From Mycolicibacterium iranicum (GTDB lineage: Bacteria > Actinomycetota > Actinomycetes > Mycobacteriales > Mycobacteriaceae): a stretch of DNA of 64,000 nucleotides. Shown here one piece after another: positions 45,990 through 57,152 of the stretch (positions within the stretch are counted from its first letter, which is position 1; each line of letters begins with the position of its first letter). The notes beneath the pieces were generated by a model. That model was not told the origin of the DNA. It did not search any database and saw nothing but the letters and a program-made list of their open reading frames with translations. The translations under genes and the position numbers were made by a program. The DNA lies in assembly GCF_002101705.1 (NCBI RefSeq), contig NZ_LQPC01000019.1, positions 124,001-188,000 of the forward strand. Direction: 5' to 3'.

Positions 45990-46780
45990 CAGCGTCGCTG
46001 CACCAGTAGCGTCTGCGCGCACGTGCCGATGAAGCCGTCGCGGTCGAAGAGGTCAGCGGTCGTCGCTCCGACGCCGTCCGGTCCGATCGACCCGCGGGCG
46101 CGCAGGCCGAAGTCCTGCCCCTGCGGGAGCCGATGAAGGTGGACGACAGTGTCGGTGTTCATGAACAGGAACTGCTGCGGATCCAGCGCCGCGCCGATGC
46201 CGTTCGCTGAATCGACCACCATCGCCAGCCTTTGCAGCGGCGTCGTCGGCTCCGAATCAACAAGGGGCACAAGCGGGCTCAGCCACGCGACAGCGCTGCC
46301 ATCCTGATCGGGCTGCCTGCGCCAGCTGATCGTCTCCAAATAGCCGGGTGCACCCTCCCATGCATGCGCCACTGTCGCCGCCTCACCTTCGACCAGCGGC
46401 GGGTAGCGGTCGGTGACCGCGTCGCGGGTATCGCTCGGCCTCAGCAGCCATGCGGTGACGCGGGCGACGGCCCTGCGTGTTCCGTCCGGTCGCTCGGCGA
46501 GCATCTCGGCGGCCATCATCGAGATGCGACTGCCGGGCCGGTCGACCCAGGCGCGCACCTGCACGGTCGTCACAGGGATTGCACCGAGGATGTCGAGGGT
46601 TAGCCTCCCGACTCGCAAACCGGTTCCCGCGGCACGGTTTTCGATGGCCCTGGTCAGCAACGCCAGCGGCGGGGAGCCGTGCTGGATCTGAGGATCCCAA
46701 TTGCTGCGGGTGCCGTCGGTCGACTCGAAGACGTCGAACTCGCCGTCAGTGCCCAGGCGGTGGAAGAGGCAGTCGGTCAC
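45989..46780 (-). CDS. Acyl-CoA thioesterase, double hot-dog type
   Basis: 263 residues from a GTG at 46780 that overlaps the stop of the upstream nuclease gene (GTGA). The N-terminal hot-dog half has HGSPPLALLTRAIEN and ISMMAAEMLAERPDGT; the C-terminal half has PLQRLAMVVDSANGIGAALD and FMNTDTVVHLHRLPQG, matching TesB-like/acyl-CoA thioesterase family proteins in mycobacteria. It should hydrolyse acyl-CoA to free acid and CoA; chain length unknown. Middle gene of the nuclease-thioesterase-DinB operon. Confidence 0.85.
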   Translation of the reverse strand: MTDCLFHRLGTDGEFDVFESTDGTRSNWDPQIQHGSPPLALLTRAIENRAAGTGLRVGRLTLDILGAIPVTTVQVRAWVDRPGSRISMMAAEMLAERPDGTRRAVARVTAWLLRPSDTRDAVTDRYPPLVEGEAATVAHAWEGAPGYLETISWRRQPDQDGSAVAWLSPLVPLVDSEPTTPLQRLAMVVDSANGIGAALDPQQFLFMNTDTVVHLHRLPQGQDFGLRARGSIGPDGVGATTADLFDRDGFIGTCAQTLLVQRR

Positions 46781-47640
46781 GCTGCGGACTCTGCCTGCAA
46801 CACTGCGTCGGGGTCGCCCTCGTCGAGCACCTGAGGCCAGCCCGGGTAAGGCGGGGGAGTGCCACCGAACGTCGGGCAGTGCGCCTGATGGGCGCACCAG
46901 TCGCACAGCCTCGACGGGCTCGGGCGGAAATCCCCTGTGGCCCCTGCAGATTGGATGGCACGCCAGATCGCCATCAACGTCTTCTCGAACCGCTCGAGCT
47001 CGACGAGGTCGGGGGTGTAATCGAGCACCTGTTGATCGGCGAGGTAGAGCAATCGCAGTCGGGTGGGCAGCACGCCGCGGGAGCGCAGCAACGCGACGGC
47101 GTAGAACTTCATCTGGAACATCGCCTTGAACTCGGCCAGCGCCCGCGCTTCCGGTGGCGCCTTGCCCGTCTTGTAGTCGACGACGCGCATCTCACCGGTC
47201 GGTGCGACGTCGATGCGGTCGACGAAGCCGCGCAGCAGCGTGCCGTCGGCAAGTTCGACCTCGACGCGCTGCTCGCAGCTCTGCGGGTCGAAGCGGGTCG
47301 GATCCTCCAGCCGGTAGTAATCCGACAGCAGGGTGCGCGCCTGTTCCAGCAGCTCGGCCCGAATGCCGGGCTCGATGTCGGAAGCCAGGGAGGGCTGCTC
47401 GGCAAGCAGACGGTCCCAGGCAGGCGCAACCAGGGCGGTCGCCGTTTCGGGCACACGGTCCGCGGCGGGCAGTGCGTAGAGCTGCTCAAGGGCAGCGTGC
47501 ACGACGGATCCGCGGAGCTGTGCGGCCGATGACGGCTCCGGAAGGCGGTCGATCGCGCGGAACCGGTACAGCAGAGGGCACTGTTTGAAATCCGCGGCGC
47601 GCGACGGCGACAACGCGGGGCGTCTCACCGGCTGGTTCAT
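46777..47640 (-). CDS. RecB-like PD-(D/E)XK nuclease with Fe-S cysteines (Rv2119-like)
   Basis: 287 residues from ATG 47640, which has a tactgt -10 box 7 nt upstream (leaderless). The nuclease core motif is seen in FVDRIDVAP (Asp) and VVDYKTGKA (D-X-K). One Cys near the N-terminus (FKQCPLLYRF) and three near the C-terminus (LCDWCAHQAHC) form the iron-sulfur staple typical of AddB/Cas4-type nucleases. The matching M. tuberculosis gene is Rv2119. Probable DNA repair nuclease; no helicase domain. Divergent from trmI. Confidence 0.9.
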   Translation of the reverse strand: MNQPVRRPALSPSRAADFKQCPLLYRFRAIDRLPEPSSAAQLRGSVVHAALEQLYALPAADRVPETATALVAPAWDRLLAEQPSLASDIEPGIRAELLEQARTLLSDYYRLEDPTRFDPQSCEQRVEVELADGTLLRGFVDRIDVAPTGEMRVVDYKTGKAPPEARALAEFKAMFQMKFYAVALLRSRGVLPTRLRLLYLADQQVLDYTPDLVELERFEKTLMAIWRAIQSAGATGDFRPSPSRLCDWCAHQAHCPTFGGTPPPYPGWPQVLDEGDPDAVLQAESAA

Positions 47641-47709
47641 GGGATTCACAGTAGGACCGCGGTCGGACAACCCCGGAGATCCGGCCCGGCGCGTCTACTG
47701 GCAGGCTGA

Positions 47710-48839
<1,130 letters not shown>

Positions 48840-48843
48840 GCGG

Positions 48844-49404
48844 TCAGCGCGGCGGGGTCGGAGCGGCGGTGTCGAGCTCGAGCAGCAGGTCCGCGGTCTG
48901 CCGCGTGAGCTGCCACGACCCGTCGGAGGGGGCGAACTCCATCGGATAGCGGAACTCGCTGCCCGCAGGGTTGGCCTGCTTGATGACCATCGTGGTGACG
49001 ACATTGCCGGGCACGGCCTGTGACCATGCGAGGTCCCTCGCCTCGAAGGTCAGGGGAAGAGCGGCGTTGTCCCGCAGCGCGATCGCGAAACGGTCGAGTC
49101 CGGCGGCCTCGTCGGGTGTGCCCTGCTCGATCAGCGTGATCTTTTGATCTCCGGGAACCGCAGGATCGGCCAGCCGGGCCATCACGTCGGTCAGAGCGTT
49201 CGCGGGTGGCAGGGGCGGTCCGCCCGGAGAATCGGGAATCGGGTCGGAGTGCCCGACAGACGGTGTGGGCGCGGCCGTCGAGGACGGGGTGACTGCGGGA
49301 CGCTCGGGCTGACCGCACCCACTCAGGAACCCACACAGCCCGAGCGCCGCCACACCGAGTGTGGCGGCGCAACGGGCTGAAAAGGGTGGACGCGCCGGCG
49401 TCAC
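48844..49404 (-). CDS. lppK: Lipoprotein LppK-like
   Basis: 186 residues with a signal peptide and lipobox LSGC (Cys at about 30), then a Pro/Ser/Thr-rich linker and a C-terminal domain of about 100 residues. The domain has the pattern KITLIEQGTPDEAAGLDRFA ... WQLTRQTADLLLEL seen in LppK and in the MTB12/CFP2 family. It corresponds to Rv2116. Start is GTG. Its downstream partner in sequence similarity is the MTB12-like gene just upstream on the same strand, suggesting an old duplication. Function unknown, cell-envelope located. Confidence 0.85.
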   Translation of the reverse strand: MTPARPPFSARCAATLGVAALGLCGFLSGCGQPERPAVTPSSTAAPTPSVGHSDPIPDSPGGPPLPPANALTDVMARLADPAVPGDQKITLIEQGTPDEAAGLDRFAIALRDNAALPLTFEARDLAWSQAVPGNVVTTMVIKQANPAGSEFRYPMEFAPSDGSWQLTRQTADLLLELDTAAPTPPR

Positions 49405-49421
49405 AGTTCCGTCAGAAGCGG

Positions 49422-49925
49422 TCAGCCACCGACGGCGCTGAGCAGCGCCAGGGCCGACTGCTTCGAGATCTGCCAGCCTGTCGGGCTCGGGCCCGCGACG
49501 AAGACGACGTTCTGGGAGGCCGCCGCGCCAGTCTGCGCGGTCGCGGTGACGCTCGCGGTGGCCACGGGGCCATTCTGGTCGATGTTGGACACCACGAAGT
49601 TCAGCGGGAAGTAGCCCTGCGCAGCGGCATTGTTATAGCTGTTGTCCGCGACCCTGGCCTCGATGCGGCCGAGGCCACCCTCGATGTAGGAGCCCTTACC
49701 ACCTGCGAACGATCCCGGGCCGGCGAGCGCGCTCAGCGTCGTCACCAGCGGACCCTGGAGATCGGGAGCGGGAGCGGCAGGCAGCGGCGCGCCGAACGCG
49801 ACGGGCGAGGCTGACGCGATCCCGGCACCGGTTGCAATCGAGGTCACACCCGCGGCCGCGCCACCGACGAATGCGGCGGCTGCTGCCCCAGCGGTAAGGC
49901 TGGTAACGAGGGATTTCAGGGTCAC
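49422..49925 (-). CDS. Secreted MTB12/CFP2-like low molecular weight antigen
   Basis: 167 residues from GTG 49925, preceded by a GGAAGGA site; the very long frame upstream is antisense to mpa. The N-terminal signal (SLVTSLTAGAAAAAFVGGAA ... ASAS) is followed by a Pro/Ala-rich segment and a domain with GKGSYIEGGLGRIEARVADN and WQISKQSALALLSAVGG. It matches the MTB12 (Rv2376c, CFP2) family of exported antigens. It lies 17 bp before lppK with a similar C-terminal domain. Function unknown. Confidence 0.85.
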   Translation of the reverse strand: MTLKSLVTSLTAGAAAAAFVGGAAAGVTSIATGAGIASASPVAFGAPLPAAPAPDLQGPLVTTLSALAGPGSFAGGKGSYIEGGLGRIEARVADNSYNNAAAQGYFPLNFVVSNIDQNGPVATASVTATAQTGAAASQNVVFVAGPSPTGWQISKQSALALLSAVGG

Positions 49926-50072
49926 GGCTGTCCTTCCGTTCTGCCGAACTGATCTACAGAGGCTAACAGTGTTGCTGGTGTGTCGAATTCCTAGAGCACA
50001 CACAATGACTGAATCGCCGGTAGCGTTGAAGTTGTTACCGCACCAACATCGGGTGTGGGAAAGGAGCTCAGC

Positions 50073-51920
50073 ATGAGTGAGTCCGAGCGTTCCGGAGCCT
50101 CTGACGCCTTTGGAACATCCCCTAGTAGCCACCTGTCCAGCGAAGACGCGGCAGAACTTGAACAGCTGCGACGCGAGGCGGCGACGTTGCGAGAACAGCT
50201 CGAGAATGCTGTTGGTTCCCAAAGCGGTCTGCGCAGTGCACGAGATGTTCACCAGCTCGAGGCGAGAATCGACTCTCTGGCCGCCCGCAACGCCAAGCTG
50301 ATGGACACCCTGAAGGAGGCGCGGCAGCAGTTGCTGGCGCTCCGGGAAGAAGTCGACCGGCTCGGTCAGCCGCCCAGCGGCTATGGCGTGCTCTTGTCGG
50401 TCCAGGACGACGACACCGTCGACGTGTTCACCTCGGGCCGCAAGATGCGGCTGACGTGCTCGCCCAACATCGACACCAAAGCGCTGAAGAAGGGCCAGAC
50501 GGTGCGCCTCAACGAGGCGCTCACCGTGGTTGAGGCCGGCACCTACGAGTCCGTCGGCGAGATCAGCACGCTGCGCGAAATCCTGGCCGACGGACACCGC
50601 GCCCTCGTGGTCGGCCATGCCGACGAGGAGCGCATCGTCTGGCTGGCCGAGCCCCTCGTCGCTGCCGAGCATCTGCCCGCCGACGCGTACGCCGACGAGA
50701 ACGATTTGACGGACGACCGGCCCCGCAAGCTGCGTCCCGGTGACTCGCTGCTCGTTGACACCAAGGCCGGCTACGCGTTCGAGCGCGTCCCCAAGGCTGA
50801 GGTCGAAGACCTCGTGCTTGAAGAGGTGCCCGATGTCAGCTACCACGACATCGGCGGCCTGACCCGTCAGATCGAGCAGATTCGCGACGCCGTCGAGCTA
50901 CCGTTCCTGCACAAGGAGCTCTACCGCGAGTACTCGCTGCGCCCGCCCAAAGGTGTGCTGCTCTACGGTCCGCCCGGATGCGGTAAGACGCTGATCGCCA
51001 AGGCGGTCGCCAACTCGCTGGCCAAGAAGATGGCCGAGGTTCGTGGCGACGACGCCCGCGAGGCGAAGTCCTACTTCCTCAACATCAAGGGTCCCGAGCT
51101 GCTGAACAAGTTCGTCGGCGAGACCGAGCGTCACATCCGGCTGATCTTCCAGCGGGCCCGCGAGAAGGCCTCCGAAGGCACCCCGGTGATCGTGTTCTTC
51201 GATGAGATGGACTCGATCTTCCGCACCCGCGGCACGGGCGTGAGCTCCGACGTCGAAACGACGGTCGTTCCACAGCTTCTCAGTGAGATCGACGGTGTCG
51301 AGGGCCTGGAGAATGTCATCGTCATCGGCGCCTCCAACCGTGAGGACATGATCGACCCGGCGATCCTGCGGCCAGGCCGCCTGGACGTCAAGATCAAGAT
51401 CGAGCGGCCGGACGCCGAGGCGGCGCAGGACATCTTCAGCAAGTACCTCACCGAGGAACTGCCGATTCATACCGATGACCTGTCCGAGTTCTCGGGCGAT
51501 CGCGGCCAGACCATCAAGGCGATGATCGAGAAGGTCGTCGACCGGATGTACGCCGAGATCGACGACAACCGGTTCCTGGAGGTCACCTACGCCAACGGTG
51601 ACAAGGAAGTCATGTACTTCAAGGACTTCAACTCCGGCGCCATGATCCAGAACGTCGTGGATCGGGCGAAGAAGAATGCGATCAAGGCGGTGTTGGAGAC
51701 CGGTCAGCCCGGTCTGCGTATCCAGCACCTGCTGGACTCGATCGTCGACGAGTTCGCCGAGAACGAGGATCTGCCCAACACCACGAATCCCGATGACTGG
51801 GCCAGGATCTCGGGCAAGAAGGGCGAGCGGATCGTCTACATCCGCACGCTTGTCACCGGCAAGAGTTCGTCGGCAAGCCGTGCGATTGATACCGAGTCCA
51901 ACCTCGGGCAGTACCTATAG
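50073..51920 (+). CDS. mpa: Proteasome-activating AAA ATPase Mpa/ARC
   Basis: 615 residues; hexameric ATPase that binds pupylated proteins, unfolds them and feeds them to the 20S proteasome. It has an N-terminal coiled coil (about 25-90) that binds Pup, OB-fold interdomain, AAA domain with Walker A GPPGCGKT and Walker [11 protein letters not shown], and a C-terminal Gln-Tyr-Leu end that docks into the proteasome. The ATG at 50073 has the site gaaaggag; an in-frame GTG at 50055 is rejected. Corresponds to Rv2115c. Confidence 0.97.
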   Translation: MSESERSGASDAFGTSPSSHLSSEDAAELEQLRREAATLREQLENAVGSQSGLRSARDVHQLEARIDSLAARNAKLMDTLKEARQQLLALREEVDRLGQPPSGYGVLLSVQDDDTVDVFTSGRKMRLTCSPNIDTKALKKGQTVRLNEALTVVEAGTYESVGEISTLREILADGHRALVVGHADEERIVWLAEPLVAAEHLPADAYADENDLTDDRPRKLRPGDSLLVDTKAGYAFERVPKAEVEDLVLEEVPDVSYHDIGGLTRQIEQIRDAVELPFLHKELYREYSLRPPKGVLLYGPPGCGKTLIAKAVANSLAKKMAEVRGDDAREAKSYFLNIKGPELLNKFVGETERHIRLIFQRAREKASEGTPVIVFFDEMDSIFRTRGTGVSSDVETTVVPQLLSEIDGVEGLENVIVIGASNREDMIDPAILRPGRLDVKIKIERPDAEAAQDIFSKYLTEELPIHTDDLSEFSGDRGQTIKAMIEKVVDRMYAEIDDNRFLEVTYANGDKEVMYFKDFNSGAMIQNVVDRAKKNAIKAVLETGQPGLRIQHLLDSIVDEFAENEDLPNTTNPDDWARISGKKGERIVYIRTLVTGKSSSASRAIDTESNLGQYL

Positions 51921-52047
51921 CGGGTATCCGGGCCCGGGGTGATCGCCTCGGGTCTGGATGTCGCACGAGTTGTTCACATCCCTGACTTCGTCATGACATG
52001 TGGCGCGCGTATTTTTCGCTCCAAAGTCACCACGATCAGGGAGCCTC

Positions 52048-52365
52048 ATGAAGAGCCATGCCACACGAATCTTCGCTGTGACGTCTCTGTTGTTCGCGAC
52101 AGCTGTGGGCGCCGCAAGTCCTGCCATGGCCGACGAATGGAAGATGCCCGACGTCGAGGGTGAGCTCCTGCAGAGTGCGACGGACGCCGTCCTTGAGGCC
52201 AGCGACGGCGCTGTCTCCCCGGAGACGTCCGTCGCGGCCGGTCCGCCTTTCGAGCAGATCAACCTCACCAACTGGGTGGTGTGCGCGCAGTCGCCCGAGG
52301 CCGGCGAAGAGATCTCCGGCGACACTCCGCCCGAGCTTGAGGTGGCGCGACCCAATCAGTGCTGA
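52048..52365 (+). CDS. Small secreted PASTA-like protein
   Basis: 105 residues from ATG 52048 with a gggag site. The signal peptide (IFAVTSLLFATAVGAASPAMA) ends near Ala28. The remaining 75 residues read like one PASTA-type repeat: MPDVEGELLQSATDAVLEA, then WVVCAQSPEAGEEIS and a final beta strand ELEVARPNQC. Two Cys could form a disulfide. Small secreted PASTA-like proteins occur in mycobacteria; the ligand is unknown. It is a single gene between mpa and the convergent Rv2114-like gene. Confidence 0.7.
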   Translation: MKSHATRIFAVTSLLFATAVGAASPAMADEWKMPDVEGELLQSATDAVLEASDGAVSPETSVAAGPPFEQINLTNWVVCAQSPEAGEEISGDTPPELEVARPNQC

Positions 52366-52968
52366 TCAGGCCAGCAGCGAATAACTGTTGGCCAGGTCGT
52401 CCTGCAGCACGCTGGCCTTCTCCGTCGTCGTGTCCACGCGCAGCGGCTGATCCAGCGTGCGGGTTCGATAGCTCCATCCGTCGGGCAGCGCCAGCCTGGA
52501 GGCCAGGTTCGCCAGGTCATCCAACGTCAGGTCGGGGTCGACGGTCTGGCTGTAGGTCTGCATGACCCACTGGCGCCCGTCGGCGTCGACGAGTTCGAAC
52601 ACCGGGCTGCCTGCGTCGTAGACGAACGCGGCTCGTCTGTCGACCTTGTTGACCGAATACGGCGAGGGATTCATCGAAGACAACGCGACCGTCGCCTGCC
52701 GCAGCATCTCGATGCCGCCGAACGTCTCACGTTCGGTCTCGGTGCCGCCGTCTTTCTCGATGCGGCTCATCAGCCAGTAGCGCGGCCCGTTGAGCAGCGC
52801 GGCGACCGCCTGGTGCTCCGCGGCGATGGCCTGCGCGTCGAGTTTTGTCCACAGTTCGGCGGGGCAGTCGTTGAGCGGAAAGGTGTTGTAGACGGTTGCC
52901 TGCGGGCCGGTTTCGTCCACGTGCACAAGAAGGACTTCGCCGTATCGCTTGCCGAAGACGTTGGTCAC
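52366..52968 (-). CDS. Conserved hypothetical protein (Rv2114-like)
   Basis: 200 residues from GTG 52968, which overlaps the stop of the membrane protein gene upstream (GTGA); the frame further upstream is inside that gene. There is no recognised domain. Conserved-looking segments are WTKLDAQAIAAEHQAVAALL and PVFELVDADGRQWVMQTYSQ. Position between mpa and the membrane protein matches Rv2114. Cytoplasmic as far as can be seen (no signal or membrane segment). Confidence 0.75.
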   Translation of the reverse strand: MTNVFGKRYGEVLLVHVDETGPQATVYNTFPLNDCPAELWTKLDAQAIAAEHQAVAALLNGPRYWLMSRIEKDGGTETERETFGGIEMLRQATVALSSMNPSPYSVNKVDRRAAFVYDAGSPVFELVDADGRQWVMQTYSQTVDPDLTLDDLANLASRLALPDGWSYRTRTLDQPLRVDTTTEKASVLQDDLANSYSLLA

Positions 52969-54137
52969 GACGTGAATGTAGCCCGTCCCTCGATTTCTAG
53001 GTAGGCATCCCGACCGGCGAGACTGACCGCGACGTCGTCGATCAGCGGTTCGAAAAAGCGCTGGCGGTAGAGCGGGTCGACGCTCGTGCTCACCGTGAAG
53101 TAGAGCCCGGACAGCACCGCGACAAACAACGAGGTGTGCACGACGGTCTGCGGTATCGGGATGTGGACCCCGAACCACGTTCCGGCACAGGGAGGTTCGC
53201 CGAGTTGGCAGGCCTCCTCGGCCGACCACAGGACGGTGACGTCGTCGGGGATCGCGATGATCCCGAGGGCCAGGAAGAACGCGAAGAGTCCGGCGGTGAA
53301 CAGCACGACCTGGATCGCCTGCGACACCACCATGACGGCCACGACGTTCATCTGCTCGGCCGCCGACAGCGGTGTGCGCGCGGCCGGATCGGCGGGCACC
53401 GACTCCAGCGGCGTGCCGGCCAGCAGTGCGTTGGGGTCCTCACGCTCGGATCGGTCCTGACGCAAGGCCCTGACCTCGTCCCGGATCGTGGCGATCATGA
53501 AGAACAACGCCACGACACTGAGGAAACCGATTGTCTGCCAGAGCCTTTCGCGACTCATCCGGGCCGACAGCTGCCACAGCTCGCCGGTGAAATACACGAC
53601 CACTGTCAGCATCAGCAGCGGCAGGGCGCGGCTCATCAGCGTGCCCAGCGCACCGAGTTGCAGCCATGCGAACCGGAAAGCCCACAACGCGATCGAGCCG
53701 AAGCCCAGGTAGGTCAGCCAGATCGCCAGGAGCGATATCCCGACGAAGATCGGCGCCTCCGCGGCGGCAGCCCGCGACCACCCGCTCACCGTCAGCGGCA
53801 TGACCACCACGAAGATCGCCATCACCAGAACCGCTGCCCAGCGGCGCAGCGCCTCGCCGACCCGCGTGCCCAGTCGGTGCAGGATCTCCAAGGCGAAGGG
53901 CGCCGCGACGAGCACCACCGCGATCACACCGAGCCTGGCCGCATACCCATAGTCCGGGTCGTCTCCGGTCAGGTCGGCCGCGAGCATGGTCAACGCGGTG
54001 AGCGCGCCGACCGCACTCACCATTGGCGCGGAGCGCTGGACGAGCTTGCGGGCCCGCACCCGCCTGGTGAGCACCAGGGGCAAACCCCGGTGCAGGAACC
54101 AGTCGTGGATCGGCCGCAGATCCGCCGGCTTCGTCAT
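52965..54137 (-). CDS. Integral membrane protein (Rv2113-like), copy 2 of tandem pair
   Basis: 390 residues with about eight hydrophobic segments and no known domain. It begins RPIHDWFLHRGLPLVLTRRV, closely parallel to the start of its upstream neighbour ([17 protein letters not shown]), and both share the cytoplasmic block TPLSAAEQMNVVAVMVVSQAI / [20 protein letters not shown], so the two arose by tandem duplication. ATG overlaps the stop of the first copy by 4 bp. M. tuberculosis appears to have one such gene (Rv2113) here. Function unknown. Confidence 0.8.
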   Translation of the reverse strand: MTKPADLRPIHDWFLHRGLPLVLTRRVRARKLVQRSAPMVSAVGALTALTMLAADLTGDDPDYGYAARLGVIAVVLVAAPFALEILHRLGTRVGEALRRWAAVLVMAIFVVVMPLTVSGWSRAAAAEAPIFVGISLLAIWLTYLGFGSIALWAFRFAWLQLGALGTLMSRALPLLMLTVVVYFTGELWQLSARMSRERLWQTIGFLSVVALFFMIATIRDEVRALRQDRSEREDPNALLAGTPLESVPADPAARTPLSAAEQMNVVAVMVVSQAIQVVLFTAGLFAFFLALGIIAIPDDVTVLWSAEEACQLGEPPCAGTWFGVHIPIPQTVVHTSLFVAVLSGLYFTVSTSVDPLYRQRFFEPLIDDVAVSLAGRDAYLEIEGRATFTS

Positions 54138-55285
54138 GCTCGCGGCCCGGCCGTCACGGTGCGGTAGCGGTCGCGAGCCACCAGCGTGAGCCGTAGTTCC
54201 TCGATCAGCGGGTCGAGGAACTGTGCCCGATACTCTTCGTCGCCGACGGCCCGCGCGGCCAAATACATGAACGTCAGCGCGACCAGGAACATCGTGATCT
54301 GGATCAGCGCGTTGGGCACCGGCAGCGTCATGCCTAGGAACTGGCCGTCCAACGACGCGTTGCTGGTCAATGCCGCCAACAGCTCCGGGCTGATCAAGAT
54401 CAGGCCGAGCGCGAGGAACAGCAGACCTGTCACCACCGAGACCGTGAGTACCTGGACGATCTGCGACATCGCCAGAACGAACACCACGTTGAGTCGCTCC
54501 GGTTTCGACAGCGGCACCCGGCGCGGACGGTCCGGCATCGCCGCGAACGGAGTCCCGGTCAGCTTCTCGGCGTCCTCGGGCCGCTTGGCGTCGGGCCGCA
54601 GGATCGGACGTACCCGGCTCAGCGTTCCCGAGACCAGGAACGCGGCAGCGATGAGCATCAGGAAGATCAACCCCAGCCAGAGCCGGGGACGACTGATGAT
54701 GCCGGCCATCGTCCAGACCGGCCCGTTGAAGAAGACCAGAACCGTCAGCAGCATCACCGGCAGGGCACCGAGAAGCAGTTTTCCGATGGACGCGAGATTG
54801 CTCAGGGTCATCCGGATCGCCCAGCCCAGAATCGCGCCGACTCCCGTTGCGGTACAGACGAAGATGAGCACCACGACGATGAGCTCAGCGATCAAGTCGG
54901 CGAAGACGCGAGCGCTGGGGCCCGCGTAGATGCTGCCCACAGTCGATATGGCCAGCGACGCCGTGGATACCGTCGCGCGCAGTCGGGCGTCATCGGTGCG
55001 TGACACGAACCAGCCGATCAGTCCGGCGAGGGGCAGGACGAGCAGCAGGACCGCGATGACGAACCACTCGGTTCGTGTCGGGGCGCCGTTGATGTCGACC
55101 GTGTGCTCGCCGGTGACGCCGACGACGAACATCGAGAACGTCATCATCACGGCGAGTCCAGCAAGGGCGGGTGCCGATCGCGTCCACAGTCGCGCAACCA
55201 GGACGCCGGGACGCAGCACGGCGGGCAGGCCGTGCCGGAGAAACCAGCGCTCAGCCGCGAGCCTGTCCGCGGTCTTGGGAGTCAT
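54134..55285 (-). CDS. Integral membrane protein (Rv2113-like), copy 1 of tandem pair
   Basis: 383 residues, paralogous to the following gene along its length. Hydrophobic segments are spread through the protein and a charged cytoplasmic loop lies near residue 240-260 ([17 protein letters not shown]). No signal peptide or catalytic motif is visible. The start is ATG 55285, divergent from dop with 58 bp between, so a shared control region with dop is possible. First gene of a three-gene operon (two membrane proteins and the Rv2114-like protein), nested in the Pup-proteasome locus. Confidence 0.8.
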   Translation of the reverse strand: MTPKTADRLAAERWFLRHGLPAVLRPGVLVARLWTRSAPALAGLAVMMTFSMFVVGVTGEHTVDINGAPTRTEWFVIAVLLLVLPLAGLIGWFVSRTDDARLRATVSTASLAISTVGSIYAGPSARVFADLIAELIVVVLIFVCTATGVGAILGWAIRMTLSNLASIGKLLLGALPVMLLTVLVFFNGPVWTMAGIISRPRLWLGLIFLMLIAAAFLVSGTLSRVRPILRPDAKRPEDAEKLTGTPFAAMPDRPRRVPLSKPERLNVVFVLAMSQIVQVLTVSVVTGLLFLALGLILISPELLAALTSNASLDGQFLGMTLPVPNALIQITMFLVALTFMYLAARAVGDEEYRAQFLDPLIEELRLTLVARDRYRTVTAGPRA

Positions 55286-55343
55286 ATCGGGTAAATCTCA
55301 CCACGCGGGAAGGCCCACCGCCCGGACCTTTAGGCTGGTCGAT

Positions 55344-56852
55344 ATGCAACGGATCATCGGAACAGAGGTCGAGTACGGCATTTCGTCGCCGTCCGATCCG
55401 ACCGCGAATCCGATCCTGACTTCGACCCAGGCGGTGCTGGCGTATGCCGCGGCCGCAGGAATCCAGCGTGCCAAGCGAACCCGGTGGGACTACGAGGTCG
55501 AGTCACCGCTGCGTGACGCCCGTGGATTCGACCTGAGCCGCTCGTCGGGACCCCCGCCCGTCGTCGACGCCGACGAGGTCGGCGCGGCGAACATGATCCT
55601 GACCAACGGTGCCCGTCTCTACGTCGACCACGCTCACCCTGAGTACTCCGCGCCGGAATGTACGGACCCGCTGGACGCGGTCATCTGGGACAAGGCGGGG
55701 GAGCGCGTGATGGAGGCCGCCGCGCGCCACGTCGCGAGTGTGCCGGGCGCGGCGAAGCTGCAGCTCTACAAGAACAACGTCGACGGCAAGGGCGCCTCCT
55801 ACGGGTCGCACGAGAACTATCTGATGAGCCGTCAGACGCCGTTCTCGGCCGTCATCGCCGGCCTGACTCCGTTCATGGTGTCGCGCCAGGTGGTCACCGG
55901 TTCGGGCCGCGTCGGGATCGGTCCCTCCGGTGACGAGCCCGGCTTCCAGCTCTCGCAGCGCTCCGATTACATCGAGGTCGAGGTCGGGCTGGAGACCACG
56001 CTCAAGCGCGGCATCATCAACACCCGCGACGAACCGCACGCCGACGCCGACAAGTACCGCAGGCTGCACGTCATCATCGGCGACGCGAACCTCGCCGAAA
56101 CCTCGACCTACCTCAAGCTCGGCGCCACGTCGCTGGTGCTCGATCTGATCGAGGAGGGACCTCAGATCGGGATCGACCTCACCGATCTGGCGCTCGCTCG
56201 CCCGGTGCACGCGGTCCACGTCGTATCGCGCGATCCATCCCTGCGCGCGACCGTCGCGCTCGCCGATGGACGGGAGATGACCGCACTCGCGCTGCAGCGG
56301 ATCTACCTGGACCGCGTTGCCAAGCTCGTCGACAGCCGTGACCCGGACCCGCGCGCCTCCCATGTGCTGGAGACGTGGGCGCACGTCCTGGATCTGCTCG
56401 AACGTGACCCGATGGAATGCGCGGATCTGCTGGACTGGCCGGCCAAGCTGCGCCTGCTGGAGGGTTTCCGCCAACGCGAGAACCTCGGCTGGAACGCTCC
56501 CCGGCTGCACCTGGTCGACCTGCAGTACTCCGATGTGCGGCTGGACAAGGGTCTCTACAACCGGCTGGTGGCTCGCGGTTCGATGAAGAGGCTGGTCACC
56601 GAACAGCAGGTGCTCGACGCTGTGGACAGTCCACCGACCGACACCCGTGCGTACTTCCGAGGCGAGTGCCTGAGGCGCTTCGGAGCCGATATCGCCGCGG
56701 CCAGTTGGGACTCGGTGATCTTCGATCTGGGCGGCGACTCGCTGGTGCGCATCCCCACTCTGGAGCCGCTGCGTGGCAGCAAGGCACACGTCGGGGCCCT
56801 GCTGGATTCTGTCGACAGCGCCGCCGAACTCGTGGAGCAGTTGACGACCTGA
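55344..56852 (+). CDS. dop: Deamidase/depupylase of Pup
   Basis: 502 residues, the same length as M. tuberculosis Dop. It converts the C-terminal Gln of Pup to Glu and also removes Pup from substrates. The glutamine-synthetase-like fold is visible from its N-terminal [18 protein letters not shown] (metal-binding Glu) through the Dop-specific loop ([20 protein letters not shown]) and [15 protein letters not shown] with its catalytic Asp/His region. A taggct box (55331-55336) lies 7 nt before the ATG: leaderless. The open frame upstream lies antisense to the membrane protein gene. Confidence 0.96.
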   Translation: MQRIIGTEVEYGISSPSDPTANPILTSTQAVLAYAAAAGIQRAKRTRWDYEVESPLRDARGFDLSRSSGPPPVVDADEVGAANMILTNGARLYVDHAHPEYSAPECTDPLDAVIWDKAGERVMEAAARHVASVPGAAKLQLYKNNVDGKGASYGSHENYLMSRQTPFSAVIAGLTPFMVSRQVVTGSGRVGIGPSGDEPGFQLSQRSDYIEVEVGLETTLKRGIINTRDEPHADADKYRRLHVIIGDANLAETSTYLKLGATSLVLDLIEEGPQIGIDLTDLALARPVHAVHVVSRDPSLRATVALADGREMTALALQRIYLDRVAKLVDSRDPDPRASHVLETWAHVLDLLERDPMECADLLDWPAKLRLLEGFRQRENLGWNAPRLHLVDLQYSDVRLDKGLYNRLVARGSMKRLVTEQQVLDAVDSPPTDTRAYFRGECLRRFGADIAAASWDSVIFDLGGDSLVRIPTLEPLRGSKAHVGALLDSVDSAAELVEQLTT

Positions 56853-56957
56853 TCGAGCTATCCCCGGCAATCCCGGCACCGCCCGGTAGTGTGGTGAGAC
56901 CGGGGGGCAGACGGTCGAATGCCCGCAAGGGTGCGAAGACTTACGCAGGAGGCGGCG

Positions 56958-57152
56958 ATGGCTCAGGAGCAGACCAAGCGTGGCGGCGGAGGCGGCGATG
57001 ACGACGACCTCTCCGGCAACTCGGGCGCCGGTCAAGAGCGCCGCGAAAAGCTGGCCGAGGAAACGGACGACCTGCTGGACGAAATCGATGACGTCCTTGA
57101 GGAGAACGCCGAGGACTTCGTGCGTGCATACGTGCAGAAGGGTGGACAGTGA
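56958..57152 (+). CDS. pup: Prokaryotic ubiquitin-like protein Pup
   Basis: 64 residues, disordered and acidic, with an early poly-Gly/Asp stretch and the C-terminal helix [18 protein letters not shown] that binds Mpa. It ends in Gly-Gly-Gln, so Dop deamidation is needed before PafA can attach it to lysines. ATG 56958 has a perfect aggagg site; the frame's earlier start at 56919 is not used. The stop overlaps the prcB start (GTGA). Confidence 0.97.
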   Translation: MAQEQTKRGGGGGDDDDLSGNSGAGQERREKLAEETDDLLDEIDDVLEENAEDFVRAYVQKGGQ

